Positions 8,101 to 16,528 of a DNA stretch of 64,000 nt are shown one piece after another. A program made the translations under genes and the position numbers. The notes below the pieces were generated by a model. It did not search any database and was not told the origin of the DNA. It was given only the letters and a program-made list of their open reading frames with translations. The stretch is from Spongiactinospora sp. TRM90649 (GTDB lineage: Bacteria; Actinomycetota; Actinomycetes; Streptosporangiales; Streptosporangiaceae). Position 1 is the stretch's first letter, and each line of letters starts with the position of its first letter. The stretch covers positions 186,001 through 250,000 of the forward strand of contig NZ_JARLTC010000009.1 in the NCBI RefSeq assembly GCF_029382225.1, given 5' to 3'.

Positions 8101-11100
8101 CCGGGGCCGGGGTGGTGATGAACTTGCCGTCTGCCTGGTCCTTGGGAACGCGGCTTTCCAGTGGGCGGGTGAAGACGTCGTAGGTCTGGGTGGTCTTCTT
8201 GCCCAGCGCGTCAGTGACCGACAGCACGTTGCCGCGCACGTCGTAGGCGGTCTGCGTGATGTTGCCGTACGCGTCGGTGATCTTCGCCGGGTAGCCGGTG
8301 GGGTGGTAGTCGCCGTAGGTGGCGGGGTTGCCGTTGGCGTCCACCGACCGGAGCAACTGGCCGTACCCGTCGTACTCGTACGAGGTGGTGTAGTCGCCCG
8401 CCGCCGGGGAGGCGACGCCGAGCGGGTCGGTGACGGTCTTGAGGTTGCCCCGCGCGTCGTAGCCGAAGGCCCACTTGCGGCCTTCCGGTGAGGTCTTCTC
8501 GACCAGGTCGGCGATGCGGCCGTTGAGGCCGGTCCGGTAGACCAGCGTGGTGGGGGCGGTGCCGTTGGCGTTGGCCTCGGCGTCCTTCAGGGTCAGCGGG
8601 AAGCCGGTCCTGGTGTCATAGGTCCAGGTCGTGACCGAGCCGTTGGCTTCGGTGAGTTTGATGGTGTTGTGGTCGTCGTCCCATTCCGCCGATGTGGTCT
8701 CGTTCTTGGCGTTGGTGATCGATGTCGCTCTGCCGTACCCGTCCAGCACGTACCGCGTCGCGTTGCGCAGTGGGTCGGTGACCGTGGTTCGTACCGCGCG
8801 GGTGAACGGGCCGGTGTCGTAGTCGAAGGCGGTCACTCCGCCGAGCCGGTCCACGATCGAGGCGACCCGCAGCTTGCACCAGAACAGCGAGTGCGTGCGG
8901 TGGTAGGTGAACGTCGTGGTGTTGCCACGCGGGTCGGTGACCCCGGTCAGCTTGGTGTTGCCGGTTCCCCAGCCCGAGTCGTAGTCGAAGGCGAACGTCT
9001 TGGCCTGGGCGTCCCCGGCCCCATCGACGGTGCGGGCGAGTTCGCCTTTCAGGGTGTAGGTGAAGGCGACCTTCCGCCCGGCGATGTCGGTGATCGACTT
9101 GATGTTGTCGATGATGTGCGTGTTCGACAGCCGACGCCCGGTGACCTCGCGGCCTGCGCCGTCGATGTAGGTGTAGTCCTGCCCCTTCTTGTAGTAGTCG
9201 ATCGTCAGGGTGCGGCGACCGGTGGCGTCGGTGATGTGCTGAAGGAACTTGGTGACCTTGTTCCAGCACTTGACGCGACGCTCGTAGCCGAACGACATGG
9301 TGTTGCCGTTCTTGTCGACGATCGCCGACTGGTAGCCGTCCTCGTCGAAGAAGAACTGCGTGCGGTCCGGCTTGGTGAAGACCCATTGGCGCAGCGGGTC
9401 ACGGGAGATCCGGGTCGGGTCGTCCGGACGCGCCACCCGCTGGAGGTAGAGGTGAACGCCCTTCGGGCTCACGTAGTCACAGACAGACGGGTTGCACTGG
9501 CTGCTCGGACGCCCGTGGGTGTCCAGCGTCCAGGTGTGCGTGGTGCCGTCTCCGTCGGTCAGCCGGAGCTGTTGCGGCCAGTCGCTCCAGGTCGGGTGGA
9601 AGGTCAGCGGCGAGCCGAGCCGTTGCAGCGATGAGATCTGCAGCGACCAGCCGTACCCGGCCGATGAGGAGCTGGTGTCCAGGCTGTTGTAGGTCATCCG
9701 GGCGAAGGTCTGCGGCCCGCGCGAGGGGTTGGAGAACGCGTTGTAGCCCCACACCAGGTTCCCCGAATAGGCGTTGACCAGGGCGGTTCCGCCCGCGCCT
9801 GTGTTCTTGCCGGAGTAGGTGTAGAACTTCTCGGCGCCGAGCTGGTCGCTGGTGGGAGCCTCCAGCCGGACCCGTTGCGGCAGGCGCGGCAGGCGGTGGG
9901 TGCCGGATTTCCAGCCGGTGCCGTCCCAGATGTCCCAGCTGAGCGTGGCGGCCTCGGCCTTGTTGGTGCCCTCGCCGGTCAGCTCCGGCGCGGTCACGGC
10001 GGCGGCGACCACGGTGCTCTGGCCGGGGGCGAGGTCTTCGGGCAGCGAGGTCTTGGCCTGGTTGGCGGGGGTGGAGACCTCGGTGCCGTCCGGCTGGGTC
10101 CAGTGGTAGCTCAGTTCGGTGGTCTCGGCCGGCCACACGTGGTCGGTGGTGTTGGTCACCACCACGGGAACCTGCGTTGATGCGGCGGTGTCCAGCCGGT
10201 CGGGAGTTCCAGGGGCGTAGAACGTGCTGGCCCCGTCGGAGGTGTCCCGGTAGGTGACCCGCAGTCGCGGGCGCAGCAGCGGCTCGTCGGCCTCGGTGGA
10301 CAGGAACGAGATCGACTGCTTGGCCGTACCCGCCTCGTTGGCGACCTTGACCAGCAGCCCGTGGTTGGCCGCCGGGTCGGCGAGCCACGCCTTGGCCGCG
10401 CCGGTGACGGTCAGCCGACGCCAGCCAGGAGCGGCGGTCAGCCCGGAGGCCGAGCCCAGGGCCGGGGCGGCCAGGTCACCGCCGGGGGTGGTCCACGGGG
10501 TTGCCCAGGTCGCGGACTCGTCGAACCCCTTGGTCAGGCGGTGGGCGTCGAGTCGTACGCCGGAGCCGGTGGCGTTCGCGCTCCACAGCGACAGCGACGC
10601 CTCACTGATCTGTGCGCCTTCGGGAATCTTGGCGGCGAAGTCCTCGAACTTCAGCACCGCGCGGGTGTTGCCCTGCGGGGTGGCGGTGTTGCCGACCTGC
10701 AGGCGCTTGCCGTCGTGGGCCGCGGACGGCTCGCCGGACGCCAGCGTGGTGTCGGCCGAGCCGTCGATCAGCGTGGTGATCAGGCCGGGACGCGGCAGGA
10801 TCACCCGTAGTTCCTGGGACGGCACCGCCTCCCCGTTGGCCAGCACCGCCTCGATCCGGTACGTGGCCTCGTGGGTGTATTCGGGGTCGTAGACCGCGTA
10901 CGGGTCGCCGCCGCTGCTGGTGTCGGTATACGACGTAACGTCCGGCGGCAGCGTGGTGACCAGTTCGTCCTCATCGGTGGACTGGCCGTTGCCGTTCTGG
11001 CAGCCGGACGGGCAGTACCGGTACAGGCGGTACTCGGCCAGGTCATCGGACGCGTCGCCGGGGGTCGGGTCGGCGTACGGGGTCCAGGTCAGGTCCGAGC

Positions 11101-12730
11101 CGAGGGCGGTGGCGACCGGTCCCGGGCTCAGTGTGACGGACGGCTTGCCCCAGGTGATGATCAGCCTGGGGTGACTCGTGGTGTCGCCGATCATGCCGTC
11201 GCCGCCGTACAGGTCCTCGCTCGACTCGTACACCGGCCCGCCGACCTTGCCGGTGGCGCTCTCGTCGGCGGCCTTCAGCACGATCCCGTCCATCGGCGCG
11301 TCCGCCGAGGACAGCCAGCCGTTCACCACCGCGGTCACGTTGAAGGAGTGCCGGCGTGACACCTCGCCGGGCTGGCGGGTGACGGTGGAGGCGACGGTGG
11401 GCGAGTAGGTCGGCTGGTCGTTCCAGGTGACGTCGTAGGAGTCCCATTCGGAGGTGATCTCCCGGGCTTCCACGGTCACCGGGCCGGCCTCGCCGAGCGC
11501 CTGGTCGAAGTACGTCTCCAGGTGGGCTTCGTCGATCCGCGATCCGATCGGGATCTCCGAGGGGATGTTGAACCGCAGCAGCGCCCGGTTGATCCCGGTC
11601 GCCGTCTTACCCACCGGCAGTTGCCAGGCACCGTCGAAGTTGGCGGTACGGCGGGCGGAGTCGACGTAGGTGTCGAACCGCTCGGGCGACAGGCGGAAGG
11701 TCGGGTCGATCAGCACCGGCCACTTACGGTCGGGCGCGGCCAGCCAGCCCGCGTCCGGAGTGATGGTGATCGTGGTCTGGCCGTCCTTCTCGATGAGGTC
11801 CTGCTTGACGGCATCGGTGTGGCGCAGTCCGTACGGCGAGCCGGGATCCTTGGCCGAGTCGACCATGAACGGCTTGGGTACGGTGAACGCCGCCGTCCCG
11901 TCATCGGCGGTGAAGGCGATGGAACCATCGGCCTGCCGTACCGGCTTCAGCCCCTCGCCCTTGACGGTGAAGGTCAGCGGCGCGGTCGGCGGCTTGGACA
12001 GCACGATCAGCTCTTTCAGGCCCTCCGGCGTGACCACGTAGACCAGATCGGCCCCGTCCCACACCCCGGGATAGGTCACCTTGGAGCCCTCGGCCTTGGG
12101 CGTGATCCTTCTGGCCTCACCGGGCAGGCCGATGGTCACTCGGCGGTCGCCGATGGCGGCCTGTGCGAGCTTGTCGGCCTTGTCGCCGAAGCGGGAAGTG
12201 AACCCGGCGGCATCGTTGCCGAGCACGAACCCCTGGTCGGCGACCGGCCGGACACGTGGGTCGATGTCGCGCCAGACGCCCTTGGCGTCGCGGTAGTGCG
12301 CCGGCACCGCGGACACCTCGGCCTGGCGACGGCCGTCCTCCAGCTCGAACACCTTGTTGTGCGCGGTGCGCTCACCGGGCAGCTCTTTGACCCGCTTTCC
12401 GGGCTTGGCGGGCTCCCGCGCGGGTGGCGGATCGGCGCGGCCGGGAAGAGCGGCCATACCTTGGGCGGGACGCGTCCCGCCTTCGGGCTCGGGCTCCAAG
12501 GTCTCCCGCAGCCAGTTGAACGGCGCGGCCATCCACGTGCCGACCTTGGATAACAGCGCGCCGCCCGGGAGCGTCGCGCGGGTATCGGCAAGCGCGGATG
12601 AAGCAGGGGCGAGAGAGGCCGTCAGCATGACGACCGTCACGACGATCGTGAGCCGGCGGAGCGGCCAGCGCCACCGTTTTCTGTTGGTCTTGCGCGAGGT
12701 TCGGACCGAACGTAACAGCGGAGAACTCAT
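4421..12730 (-). CDS. secreted DNRLRE/RHS (YD-repeat) polymorphic-toxin-like protein
   Basis: 2769 residues. The N-terminus is a signal peptide: basic start, then a hydrophobic core (LTIVVTVVMLTASLAPASSA) ending near residue 48. About residues 360-540 and 655-850 look like two DNRLRE/CBM96-type beta domains, with a fibronectin-like segment between. From about 1000 to 2450 run RHS/YD repeats, interrupted at about 1910-2030 by a golvesin-C-like beta domain. The conserved RHS core (NPYRFNAKRWDNSTGMYDMG, then DYNPNLNRFLTLDSY) lies at about 2447-2527. The remaining 240 residues are a variable tip. RHS shells encapsulate C-terminal effectors. ATG at 12730 is preceded by GGGGTGA. Likely role: contact-dependent antagonism or a cell-surface/secreted effector. 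Confidence 0.85.
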   Translation of the reverse strand: MSSPLLRSVRTSRKTNRKRWRWPLRRLTIVVTVVMLTASLAPASSALADTRATLPGGALLSKVGTWMAAPFNWLRETLEPEPEGGTRPAQGMAALPGRADPPPAREPAKPGKRVKELPGERTAHNKVFELEDGRRQAEVSAVPAHYRDAKGVWRDIDPRVRPVADQGFVLGNDAAGFTSRFGDKADKLAQAAIGDRRVTIGLPGEARRITPKAEGSKVTYPGVWDGADLVYVVTPEGLKELIVLSKPPTAPLTFTVKGEGLKPVRQADGSIAFTADDGTAAFTVPKPFMVDSAKDPGSPYGLRHTDAVKQDLIEKDGQTTITITPDAGWLAAPDRKWPVLIDPTFRLSPERFDTYVDSARRTANFDGAWQLPVGKTATGINRALLRFNIPSEIPIGSRIDEAHLETYFDQALGEAGPVTVEAREITSEWDSYDVTWNDQPTYSPTVASTVTRQPGEVSRRHSFNVTAVVNGWLSSADAPMDGIVLKAADESATGKVGGPVYESSEDLYGGDGMIGDTTSHPRLIITWGKPSVTLSPGPVATALGSDLTWTPYADPTPGDASDDLAEYRLYRYCPSGCQNGNGQSTDEDELVTTLPPDVTSYTDTSSGGDPYAVYDPEYTHEATYRIEAVLANGEAVPSQELRVILPRPGLITTLIDGSADTTLASGEPSAAHDGKRLQVGNTATPQGNTRAVLKFEDFAAKIPEGAQISEASLSLWSANATGSGVRLDAHRLTKGFDESATWATPWTTPGGDLAAPALGSASGLTAAPGWRRLTVTGAAKAWLADPAANHGLLVKVANEAGTAKQSISFLSTEADEPLLRPRLRVTYRDTSDGASTFYAPGTPDRLDTAASTQVPVVVTNTTDHVWPAETTELSYHWTQPDGTEVSTPANQAKTSLPEDLAPGQSTVVAAAVTAPELTGEGTNKAEAATLSWDIWDGTGWKSGTHRLPRLPQRVRLEAPTSDQLGAEKFYTYSGKNTGAGGTALVNAYSGNLVWGYNAFSNPSRGPQTFARMTYNSLDTSSSSAGYGWSLQISSLQRLGSPLTFHPTWSDWPQQLRLTDGDGTTHTWTLDTHGRPSSQCNPSVCDYVSPKGVHLYLQRVARPDDPTRISRDPLRQWVFTKPDRTQFFFDEDGYQSAIVDKNGNTMSFGYERRVKCWNKVTKFLQHITDATGRRTLTIDYYKKGQDYTYIDGAGREVTGRRLSNTHIIDNIKSITDIAGRKVAFTYTLKGELARTVDGAGDAQAKTFAFDYDSGWGTGNTKLTGVTDPRGNTTTFTYHRTHSLFWCKLRVASIVDRLGGVTAFDYDTGPFTRAVRTTVTDPLRNATRYVLDGYGRATSITNAKNETTSAEWDDDHNTIKLTEANGSVTTWTYDTRTGFPLTLKDAEANANGTAPTTLVYRTGLNGRIADLVEKTSPEGRKWAFGYDARGNLKTVTDPLGVASPAAGDYTTSYEYDGYGQLLRSVDANGNPATYGDYHPTGYPAKITDAYGNITQTAYDVRGNVLSVTDALGKKTTQTYDVFTRPLESRVPKDQADGKFITTPAPVYDTNDNITKTTAPNGAVSTAVYDKADQLLESSLPKDTDDGPERRASMTYDLAGNLTAQTEPKGNLTATPGDFTTTYVYDPIYQLTDVLNAERHKITYTYDNVGNVTKVVDPRKNATPDPADHTVTTTYDRNHQVKTVKDAAGHQTATTYDRDGLVTATTDAENNTTLLTLDRRGDVTETKVPHSSADGVVKYTVTRFVYDQAGNKTKTITPRGVETTDDAADFVNETKYDKLNRPIEEIHPYDPDDARYNTPDSVRYVYDAVSRLKEISQPPSHGQTVRNVSTMTYWDNGWTKTSTDPWDIQTAYDYNALGLQTNRTVTSAGGSSQRAQDWSYYPDGKTRTHSDNGVPLDIDAVIADNSDTTTKTTGTWSRPAGPSATSADLGYDHAIAPAGTGTSSLTWTLTPPATGTYKVQVRYPAGATATNAKYQIKHDSGTATATLDQTREPGEWADLGKYSFTKDKPYQVTLTDKANGTVAADAVQFIRDTNAADAEKKDFTYSYDPNANLTGILDRTATARIDDWDISYTGLNQIERIVEKLNGAVKNTTTYTYNENGAVTRRTHDKTIADYGYDIRDLVDSVTNRKSATDTDPKVTRYTYTPRAERATETKGNGNAVTYDYYLDGLLRHSLEKKPNGAVVAEHTIGYQSNLHRSRDEAKLQNADDPGTYLEHTYTYAYDPRDRIAKTVKTPVTGAATTETYLHDANSNVYEENVKGKETTFAYDRNRLISTTTDGATANQNYDPYGRLRSITGGGTTLEKYVYDGFDHVKRHEKLGEGNETTVTTYTYDPLDRTTSKTEKEGTDRAKTTTYSYLGLSEEVLDEEVAGKLTKSFQYGPWGERLSQTKVGPDDSEESSYYGQNPHSDVETLTKENGDTRATYGYTAYGKNDDKLFTGVDKPDPADPTAKEEYNPYRFNAKRWDNSTGMYDMGFRDYNPNLNRFLTLDSYSGALADLGLGLDPWTANRYAFTGGNPVTNIEIDGHEPRPWHNPKFKSETFDYDRYWRCEKSPGSCGNSRNINLPKGPVNSEENKPRVGYAQPPITVPKAPVIGPQPPPAAPVSAAARILSIVGFVGTLLTVLSLCGDTPNATGCQSVQQNDENDDDSYKLYRSPAKGNRLSESKGLDPANHPDVVTPSRVHPGTAYLGDPERVAQHYAAQGTHEDGYHEYTMRPGFLKAFPPGKYRTTHDSKPHEYQWLIPRNEIPRFNSYISNVRWINYYQDELGNGYTW

Positions 12731-12998
12731 AAGTCACCCCGGGTGATCTCGGTCGCTACGACGCCCCGAGGGTAGGAATTCGAACAGATACTGTAAATAT
12801 CCACGGTATGTGTCCGCGAAAATACGATGTAACACAGACAGGGGAACGCCCGATGTCTATGACTCCCCCACGCGACCCACCTTGGCGCGCAGGCCGCCGT
12901 CACGTACGGCGACCTGTACGGCGGCGCCCGAGGGACGGAACCTCACCGGCATTACGGTCAGCCCTCTACCGGACGTTCTCCGAGAACCAGAAAGGCAC

Positions 12999-13014
12999 TG
13001 TGATATAGATCACA
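12999..13014. promoter_or_regulatory. CRP/FNR-family consensus site
   Basis: TGTGATATAGATCACA fits TGTGA-N6-TCACA exactly and differs at one position from the symmetric E. coli CRP core. Actinobacterial CRP-type regulators (Crp, GlxR) recognise the same consensus. It lies in an AT-rich tract 268 bp upstream of the RHS start and 540 bp upstream of the XRE gene. Confidence 0.55.
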
Positions 13015-13506
13015 CTTACAGAAATGGCGTTATATACTATTTCAGCAAGGCTGAATACCAAATAATCTTATGCCCGGTGACCTGCGGATATATCACACGG
13101 AAACGCGTAAGATACCTGCCGTCGCCTGGATTTCGAGAATCGAGCAAGAGGACCTGGTCACCTCACTCTCCGCTCAGATCACCGGACAAATGGGCACAAT
13201 CCGCACGCCAAGCTCCGCAGTCGCCTGGGGCCGCGCCGACACCCCGACGCTGCACGCCGCCCAGTGGTCGATCCGGCGATGCCGACCCCAGGCCCAGGCA
13301 CGCCCGCTCCTCGAACACGGCCGCCCGACTATGGCAGAAGCCAATAGCTCAGCAGATAAATGGATACTGCCGTAATACGGATCATTGGCCTTATTTCATG
13401 CTGATAGGACCGGTCGACATCGGTCATCGCGTGAGGTATTTCTATTCGTTCCCGGGACCGCGATCCCCAAGTGAGTGCCATAGTTAGGGCAGGTCAAGAC
13501 CACGCA

Positions 13507-13548
13507 CCAGAGATGAACCTCTGGCACCTGGCTACCTGAACGATCAGG
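13507..13548. promoter_or_regulatory. paired inverted repeats upstream of the XRE-TPR gene
   Basis: Two small dyads sit back to back just before the GTG start at 13,555: CCAGAG-ATGAAC-CTCTGG (13,507-13,524) and CCTGA-ACGA-TCAGG (13,535-13,548). The second abuts the ribosome-binding site. They could be autoregulatory operators for the regulator or 5-prime leader hairpins. Confidence 0.35.
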
Positions 13549-13554
13549 AACGGA

Positions 13555-14862
13555 GTGAACGCGTTGGGCGCAGGTCGTATCCCTCACCCCGTGGATCCTC
13601 GTGAGTCGCCCTGGCATCTGCTGGGGGCCGCCATCCGGCACTGGCGGGTCATCGGTTCGGGCACTCAGCAGACGACGGCCAAAGCGGCATTGGTCGATGC
13701 GGGGGACCTCTCCAAGTGGGAGCGGGCGGTGATGCGGCCGACCAGACCGGCAGTTTGTTCTCTAGATCAGCATTTCGGCGCCGGTAACCAACTTATAGCC
13801 CTATATGACATTATCTCCGAGCTGGAGAGACTGCATAAAATAGCGGAGAACAGCACGCACGAATTCAAGGAGGACGCCACGGACCGCAGACGACTACTAC
13901 AATTCGCCGCCGCCGCCGGAGTGACCGTGACGGCGGGTGATCCCACACGGCTGTTGTTCGAGCTGGCGCTGGGCGGCGAGCCGCGCACCGCCGAGCAGTG
14001 GCACCGCAGCACGATGGATCATCTGCACGCGCTGCGAACCCGCGCTCCGCGCGTGGTCGCCGACGAGATCCTGATCGACCTGATGCTGCTGCGCGAGCAG
14101 ATCGGGCGTCCCGGCGGCGATGACACGATCGAGTTGCAACGCGCCCTGGCGGTGCTGGCCGCGTTCTACTCCAGCATGAAGGTCCGTCTGGGCGACCACG
14201 GGACCGCGCTGCGGTTCTACCGCACGGCCAACCGGGCGGCCGACGCCAGCGGGGATCTGGATCTGCGCCTTCGAATCCGCGCCCATGAGGCGTATCACAG
14301 CCTCTTCGGGCCACGCGACCCCGCCGTGGTGCTGGAGATGGCCCGCGACGGACAACGGCTGACCGATGGCCGGCCTTCGGTGGGGCTGGCCTCGTTGGTA
14401 TGCGAGGAGGTCAAGGCTCTGGCCGACCTCGGGCGAAACGCCGAGGCCGCGAGCCGCCTGCAAGACCTGGAAGACCTGGCCGAGGCAGACCTTCCCGCGA
14501 TCCCGGGCTTCTGGGAGTCGGCGGCCGATAGGGTCTCCTGGGCCGCACTGTGGGTTCACGCCAAGGCCGGGGACGAGACGTCACTGTCCGGCGATATCGA
14601 CCTGTTGCGCATCGGCTCGGGTAACTACCAGTACAGCACCTCGACAACGTTGCATCGGGCGCTCTGCACGGTGGCGGCTGGCGGAGTGAAGAACGGCACG
14701 CGGCAGGCCACCACCGCCATCGCCGCGCTGCGGCCGGAGTTCCGCAACGAGATGATCACATGGACCGCGCACAGGGTGCTGCAAGCCGTCCCGCGTGACC
14801 AACGAGACCGAGGCGAGGTCCGCGAGCTGGCCCACATCCTGTCGGCCAGGACGTCGGCCTGA
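13555..14862 (+). CDS. XRE-like helix-turn-helix regulator with TPR region
   Basis: 435-residue actinomycete regulator. A divergent helix-turn-helix (about residues 18-65, around TAKAALVDAGDLSKWERAVM) is followed by a hydrophobic alanine-rich stretch (LLQFAAAAGVTVTAGD). About 290 residues of alpha-helical TPR-like repeats follow. The architecture parallels the 53,547-54,851 gene, although the DNA-binding parts are not close. A GTG start follows GGAG. Such proteins are typical peptide-responsive or development-linked regulators in Streptomyces relatives; the ligand and targets are unknown. No obvious partner gene lies immediately downstream because the next genes are broken. Confidence 0.7.
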   Translation: MNALGAGRIPHPVDPRESPWHLLGAAIRHWRVIGSGTQQTTAKAALVDAGDLSKWERAVMRPTRPAVCSLDQHFGAGNQLIALYDIISELERLHKIAENSTHEFKEDATDRRRLLQFAAAAGVTVTAGDPTRLLFELALGGEPRTAEQWHRSTMDHLHALRTRAPRVVADEILIDLMLLREQIGRPGGDDTIELQRALAVLAAFYSSMKVRLGDHGTALRFYRTANRAADASGDLDLRLRIRAHEAYHSLFGPRDPAVVLEMARDGQRLTDGRPSVGLASLVCEEVKALADLGRNAEAASRLQDLEDLAEADLPAIPGFWESAADRVSWAALWVHAKAGDETSLSGDIDLLRIGSGNYQYSTSTTLHRALCTVAAGGVKNGTRQATTAIAALRPEFRNEMITWTAHRVLQAVPRDQRDRGEVRELAHILSARTSA

Positions 14863-14913
14863 CCAACGCCGGAGTAGCGACGCGGCGTACCACGGGCGCT
14901 CCGGAGACCACGG

Positions 14914-15033
14914 TCAGGGCGGCGGGCGCAGGCCGAGGAGGGTGGCGAAGCGCAGGGCGGTGTCGAGTTCGGTCCGGGTGCGGCCGTCGGAGAGGCCGGC
15001 CTGGGTGAGGTCGTGGATGCGGCCGAGGCGGTA
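14914..15033 (-). pseudogene. C-terminal remnant of a PucR-family regulator
   Basis: The last 40 codons, beginning YRLGRIHDLT and continuing LSDGRTRTELDTALR to a TGA, match the C-terminal helix-turn-helix of PucR/CdaR-type regulators (RYRLxRIxxLTGxxLxDPxxRxxLxLALR). Upstream codons (toward 15,050) show no resemblance, and no start codon or N-terminal domain is present. The gene is cut where the RraA remnant begins on the opposite strand, which indicates a deletion that removed both 5-prime halves. Confidence 0.75.
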
Positions 15034-15047
15034 CTTGCCGCCCGAGG

Positions 15048-15452
15048 GGGGCCGCGCGGTTCGGCTACTGGGGCAAGGTCCTGGCCGTCGCGGCGGAGCG
15101 GTGCGGCGTGGCCGGGCTGATCATCGACGGCGGCGTCCGCGACACCGCCCGGCTGCGCGAGCTGGGCTTCCCCGCCTTCAGCACGCACATCGCCATCCGG
15201 GGAACCGGCAAGCGGTGGCGGGGGACCGTCGGCGCGCCGCTCGTGCTGCGCGGACGCCCGGCCAGGACCGGCGACCTGGTCGTGGCCGACGAGGGCACCC
15301 CGGCCCGGGTCGAGACCTTCGCCGATGCCCTGTCGGCCCGTCTGCACGCCGACGGCCTGACCCCGCACCAGCTCATCGAGGCCCAGCACGCGCTGGAGCC
15401 CGCCGCCGCCGAACCGGCCGCCAATGTCCGATTTGCGAATATTTGCCGCTGA
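15048..15452 (+). pseudogene. 5-prime-truncated RraA-family (HMG/CHA aldolase-like) gene
   Basis: The frame encodes FGYWGKVLAVAAERCGVAGL, then IDGGVRDTARLRELGFP and VVADEGTP. This is the conserved core and C-terminal half of RraA-like / 4-hydroxy-4-methyl-2-oxoglutarate aldolase proteins, which are normally about 210-230 residues. The first 80-90 residues, including the start, are missing, and the frame has no ribosome-binding site at the ATG at 15,108. The stop is intact. It faces away from the PucR remnant 15 bp upstream, so the pair looks like two divergent genes fused head to head by deletion. Confidence 0.75.
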
Positions 15453-15512
15453 TCGGGGTGGGCCACACCGTGCGTCCGGTATTGAAACGGTGAACGGGAA
15501 AGGAGACCCGCC

Positions 15513-15839
15513 ATGGCCCAGCGCCACAAGATCAAGTCACGTAAGGAACACGAGGATCACCCCGGCGAGACTCTCGTCACGACCCAGCACGACGTGATCC
15601 GGAAATGGGCGGAGGAGCGCGGCGCCGTGCCCGCCACCGTCCCGGGCACAGAGCACGACGGCCACGCCGGCGTGCTGCGCCTGGACTTCCCCGGTTACGC
15701 GGGCAAGGACCTGGCGCACATCGACTGGGACGCCTGGTTCAGCGCCTTCGACCAGCGCGGCCTGCGCTTCATCTACCAGGAACACCTCAAGGACGGCGAC
15801 ACCAGCAACTTCTTCCGCCTGGAGAACTCCGACGGCTAG
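15513..15839 (+). CDS. conserved small protein of unknown function
   Basis: 108 residues, acidic C-terminal half, no membrane segment. The sequence (VIRKWAEERGAVPATV, GTEHDGHAGVLRLDFPGY, DWDAWFSAFDQRGLRFIYQE) belongs to a small widespread bacterial family often mislabelled as a glucan-modifying enzyme; I do not assign a function. AGGAG precedes the ATG by 7 nt. It lies directly upstream of a PRC-barrel-type protein, and members of this family often occur with stress-response genes. It could be monocistronic or form a loose operon with the gene at 16,113. Confidence 0.75.
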   Translation: MAQRHKIKSRKEHEDHPGETLVTTQHDVIRKWAEERGAVPATVPGTEHDGHAGVLRLDFPGYAGKDLAHIDWDAWFSAFDQRGLRFIYQEHLKDGDTSNFFRLENSDG

Positions 15840-16112
15840 CCGTCACGGCGTCACTGAACCGGCGCAGGCCCACGGCTTCCGCCGGCTCAGCCGACGGCCT
15901 TCTCCAACAACGGCAGCGGCCTTCCGCCGGGAGTTCGCCAAGGCCACGCCGGCCGCCGCCATCGGCGCGCTCTGCGGCGTCGCGGTGGCCGCCGACGCCG
16001 AGGTCCTCCGCGAGCTCCGCGTTCTCACCGCGCTGCGCCAGGCGTTTGTTTAACGCCCCATCGGCGGGAAGCAGAACGGGGCCATCGTCTCCGAGAATCA
16101 AGGAGGATCTTC
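15840..16112 (+). other. intergenic region with a possible C-terminal gene remnant
   Basis: No intact gene. On the plus strand a frame ending at the TAA at 16,051-16,053 reads AFRREFAKATPAAAIGALCG and then VLRELRVLTALRQAFV, which looks like real coding sequence. It has no start codon or ribosome-binding site upstream, so it may be the tail of a lost gene. The remainder holds the ribosome-binding site of the gene at 16,113. Confidence 0.35.
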
Positions 16113-16463
16113 GTGTCCGACATGTGGAACTACCGTCCTGGCGTGTACGACGACGACAGCCTCAACATCGTCGACTTCGACGTCGAGGCCACCGACGGCT
16201 CGATCGGTACCGTGGACGAGGCCCAGCACGAGGTCGGCTCCCGCTACATCGTGGTGGACACCGGCCCGTGGATCTTCGGGTCCAAGCACGTGCTCCCGGC
16301 GGGGACCGTGGACCGCATCGATCCGCAGCAGCGCAAGGTCTACCTGGCGCGGACAAAGGCGCAGATCAAGGACGCTCCGAAGTACGACAAGGACACCTAC
16401 CGTGACGCCCCGTACCGTGACGAACTCGGCGGATACTACGGGCGCACGGGCGGCACGCTGTAG
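16113..16463 (+). CDS. PRC-barrel domain protein
   Basis: 116 residues. The N-terminal 80 residues fit a PRC-barrel fold: short beta strands around VDFDVEATDGSIGTVDEA, then YIVVDTGPWIFGSKHVLPAG and VDRIDPQQRKVYLA. The PRC barrel is found in ribosome-maturation and photosystem proteins and in many small actinobacterial stress proteins. The C-terminal tail is rich in Tyr, Asp and Lys. A GTG start follows AAGGAGG by 6 nt. It converges on the channel gene and shares a strong hairpin terminator with it. The specific role is unknown. Confidence 0.8.
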   Translation: MSDMWNYRPGVYDDDSLNIVDFDVEATDGSIGTVDEAQHEVGSRYIVVDTGPWIFGSKHVLPAGTVDRIDPQQRKVYLARTKAQIKDAPKYDKDTYRDAPYRDELGGYYGRTGGTL

Positions 16464-16501
16464 CAGTAGCCGGTTCGGTTCACCCCGGACCGTTCCGAGC
16501 G

Positions 16502-16528
16502 GCCGCCCGCCGATCTCAGGCGGGCGGC
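16502..16528. terminator. bidirectional GC-rich hairpin between convergent genes
   Basis: 10-bp perfect stem (GCCGCCCGCC / GGCGGGCGGC) with a 7-nt loop, extended by GAGC/GCTC around a bulge. It sits between the stop of the PRC-barrel gene and overlaps the last codons of the channel gene. It probably ends both transcripts. Confidence 0.7.

Larger units (their letters stand above)
12731..13554. other. 824-bp intergenic region with regulatory sites, no convincing gene
   Basis: This gap separates two divergent genes, the RHS gene and the XRE regulator. The open frames in it have no Shine-Dalgarno sequence, atypical codon usage and no recognisable protein sequence. It contains an AT-rich core (about 12,990-13,095) with a CRP-like site, a small hairpin TTCAGC-AAG-GCTGAA at 13,041-13,055, and inverted repeats just upstream of the regulator. 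Promoters for both flanking genes must lie here, but clear -10/-35 pairs could not be assigned. Confidence 0.6.

Noticed and set aside
12810-13487. Possible genes in the 12.7-13.5 kb gap (225- and 101-codon frames)
   Set aside because: No ribosome-binding sites, mixed AT/GC composition and no recognisable sequence.
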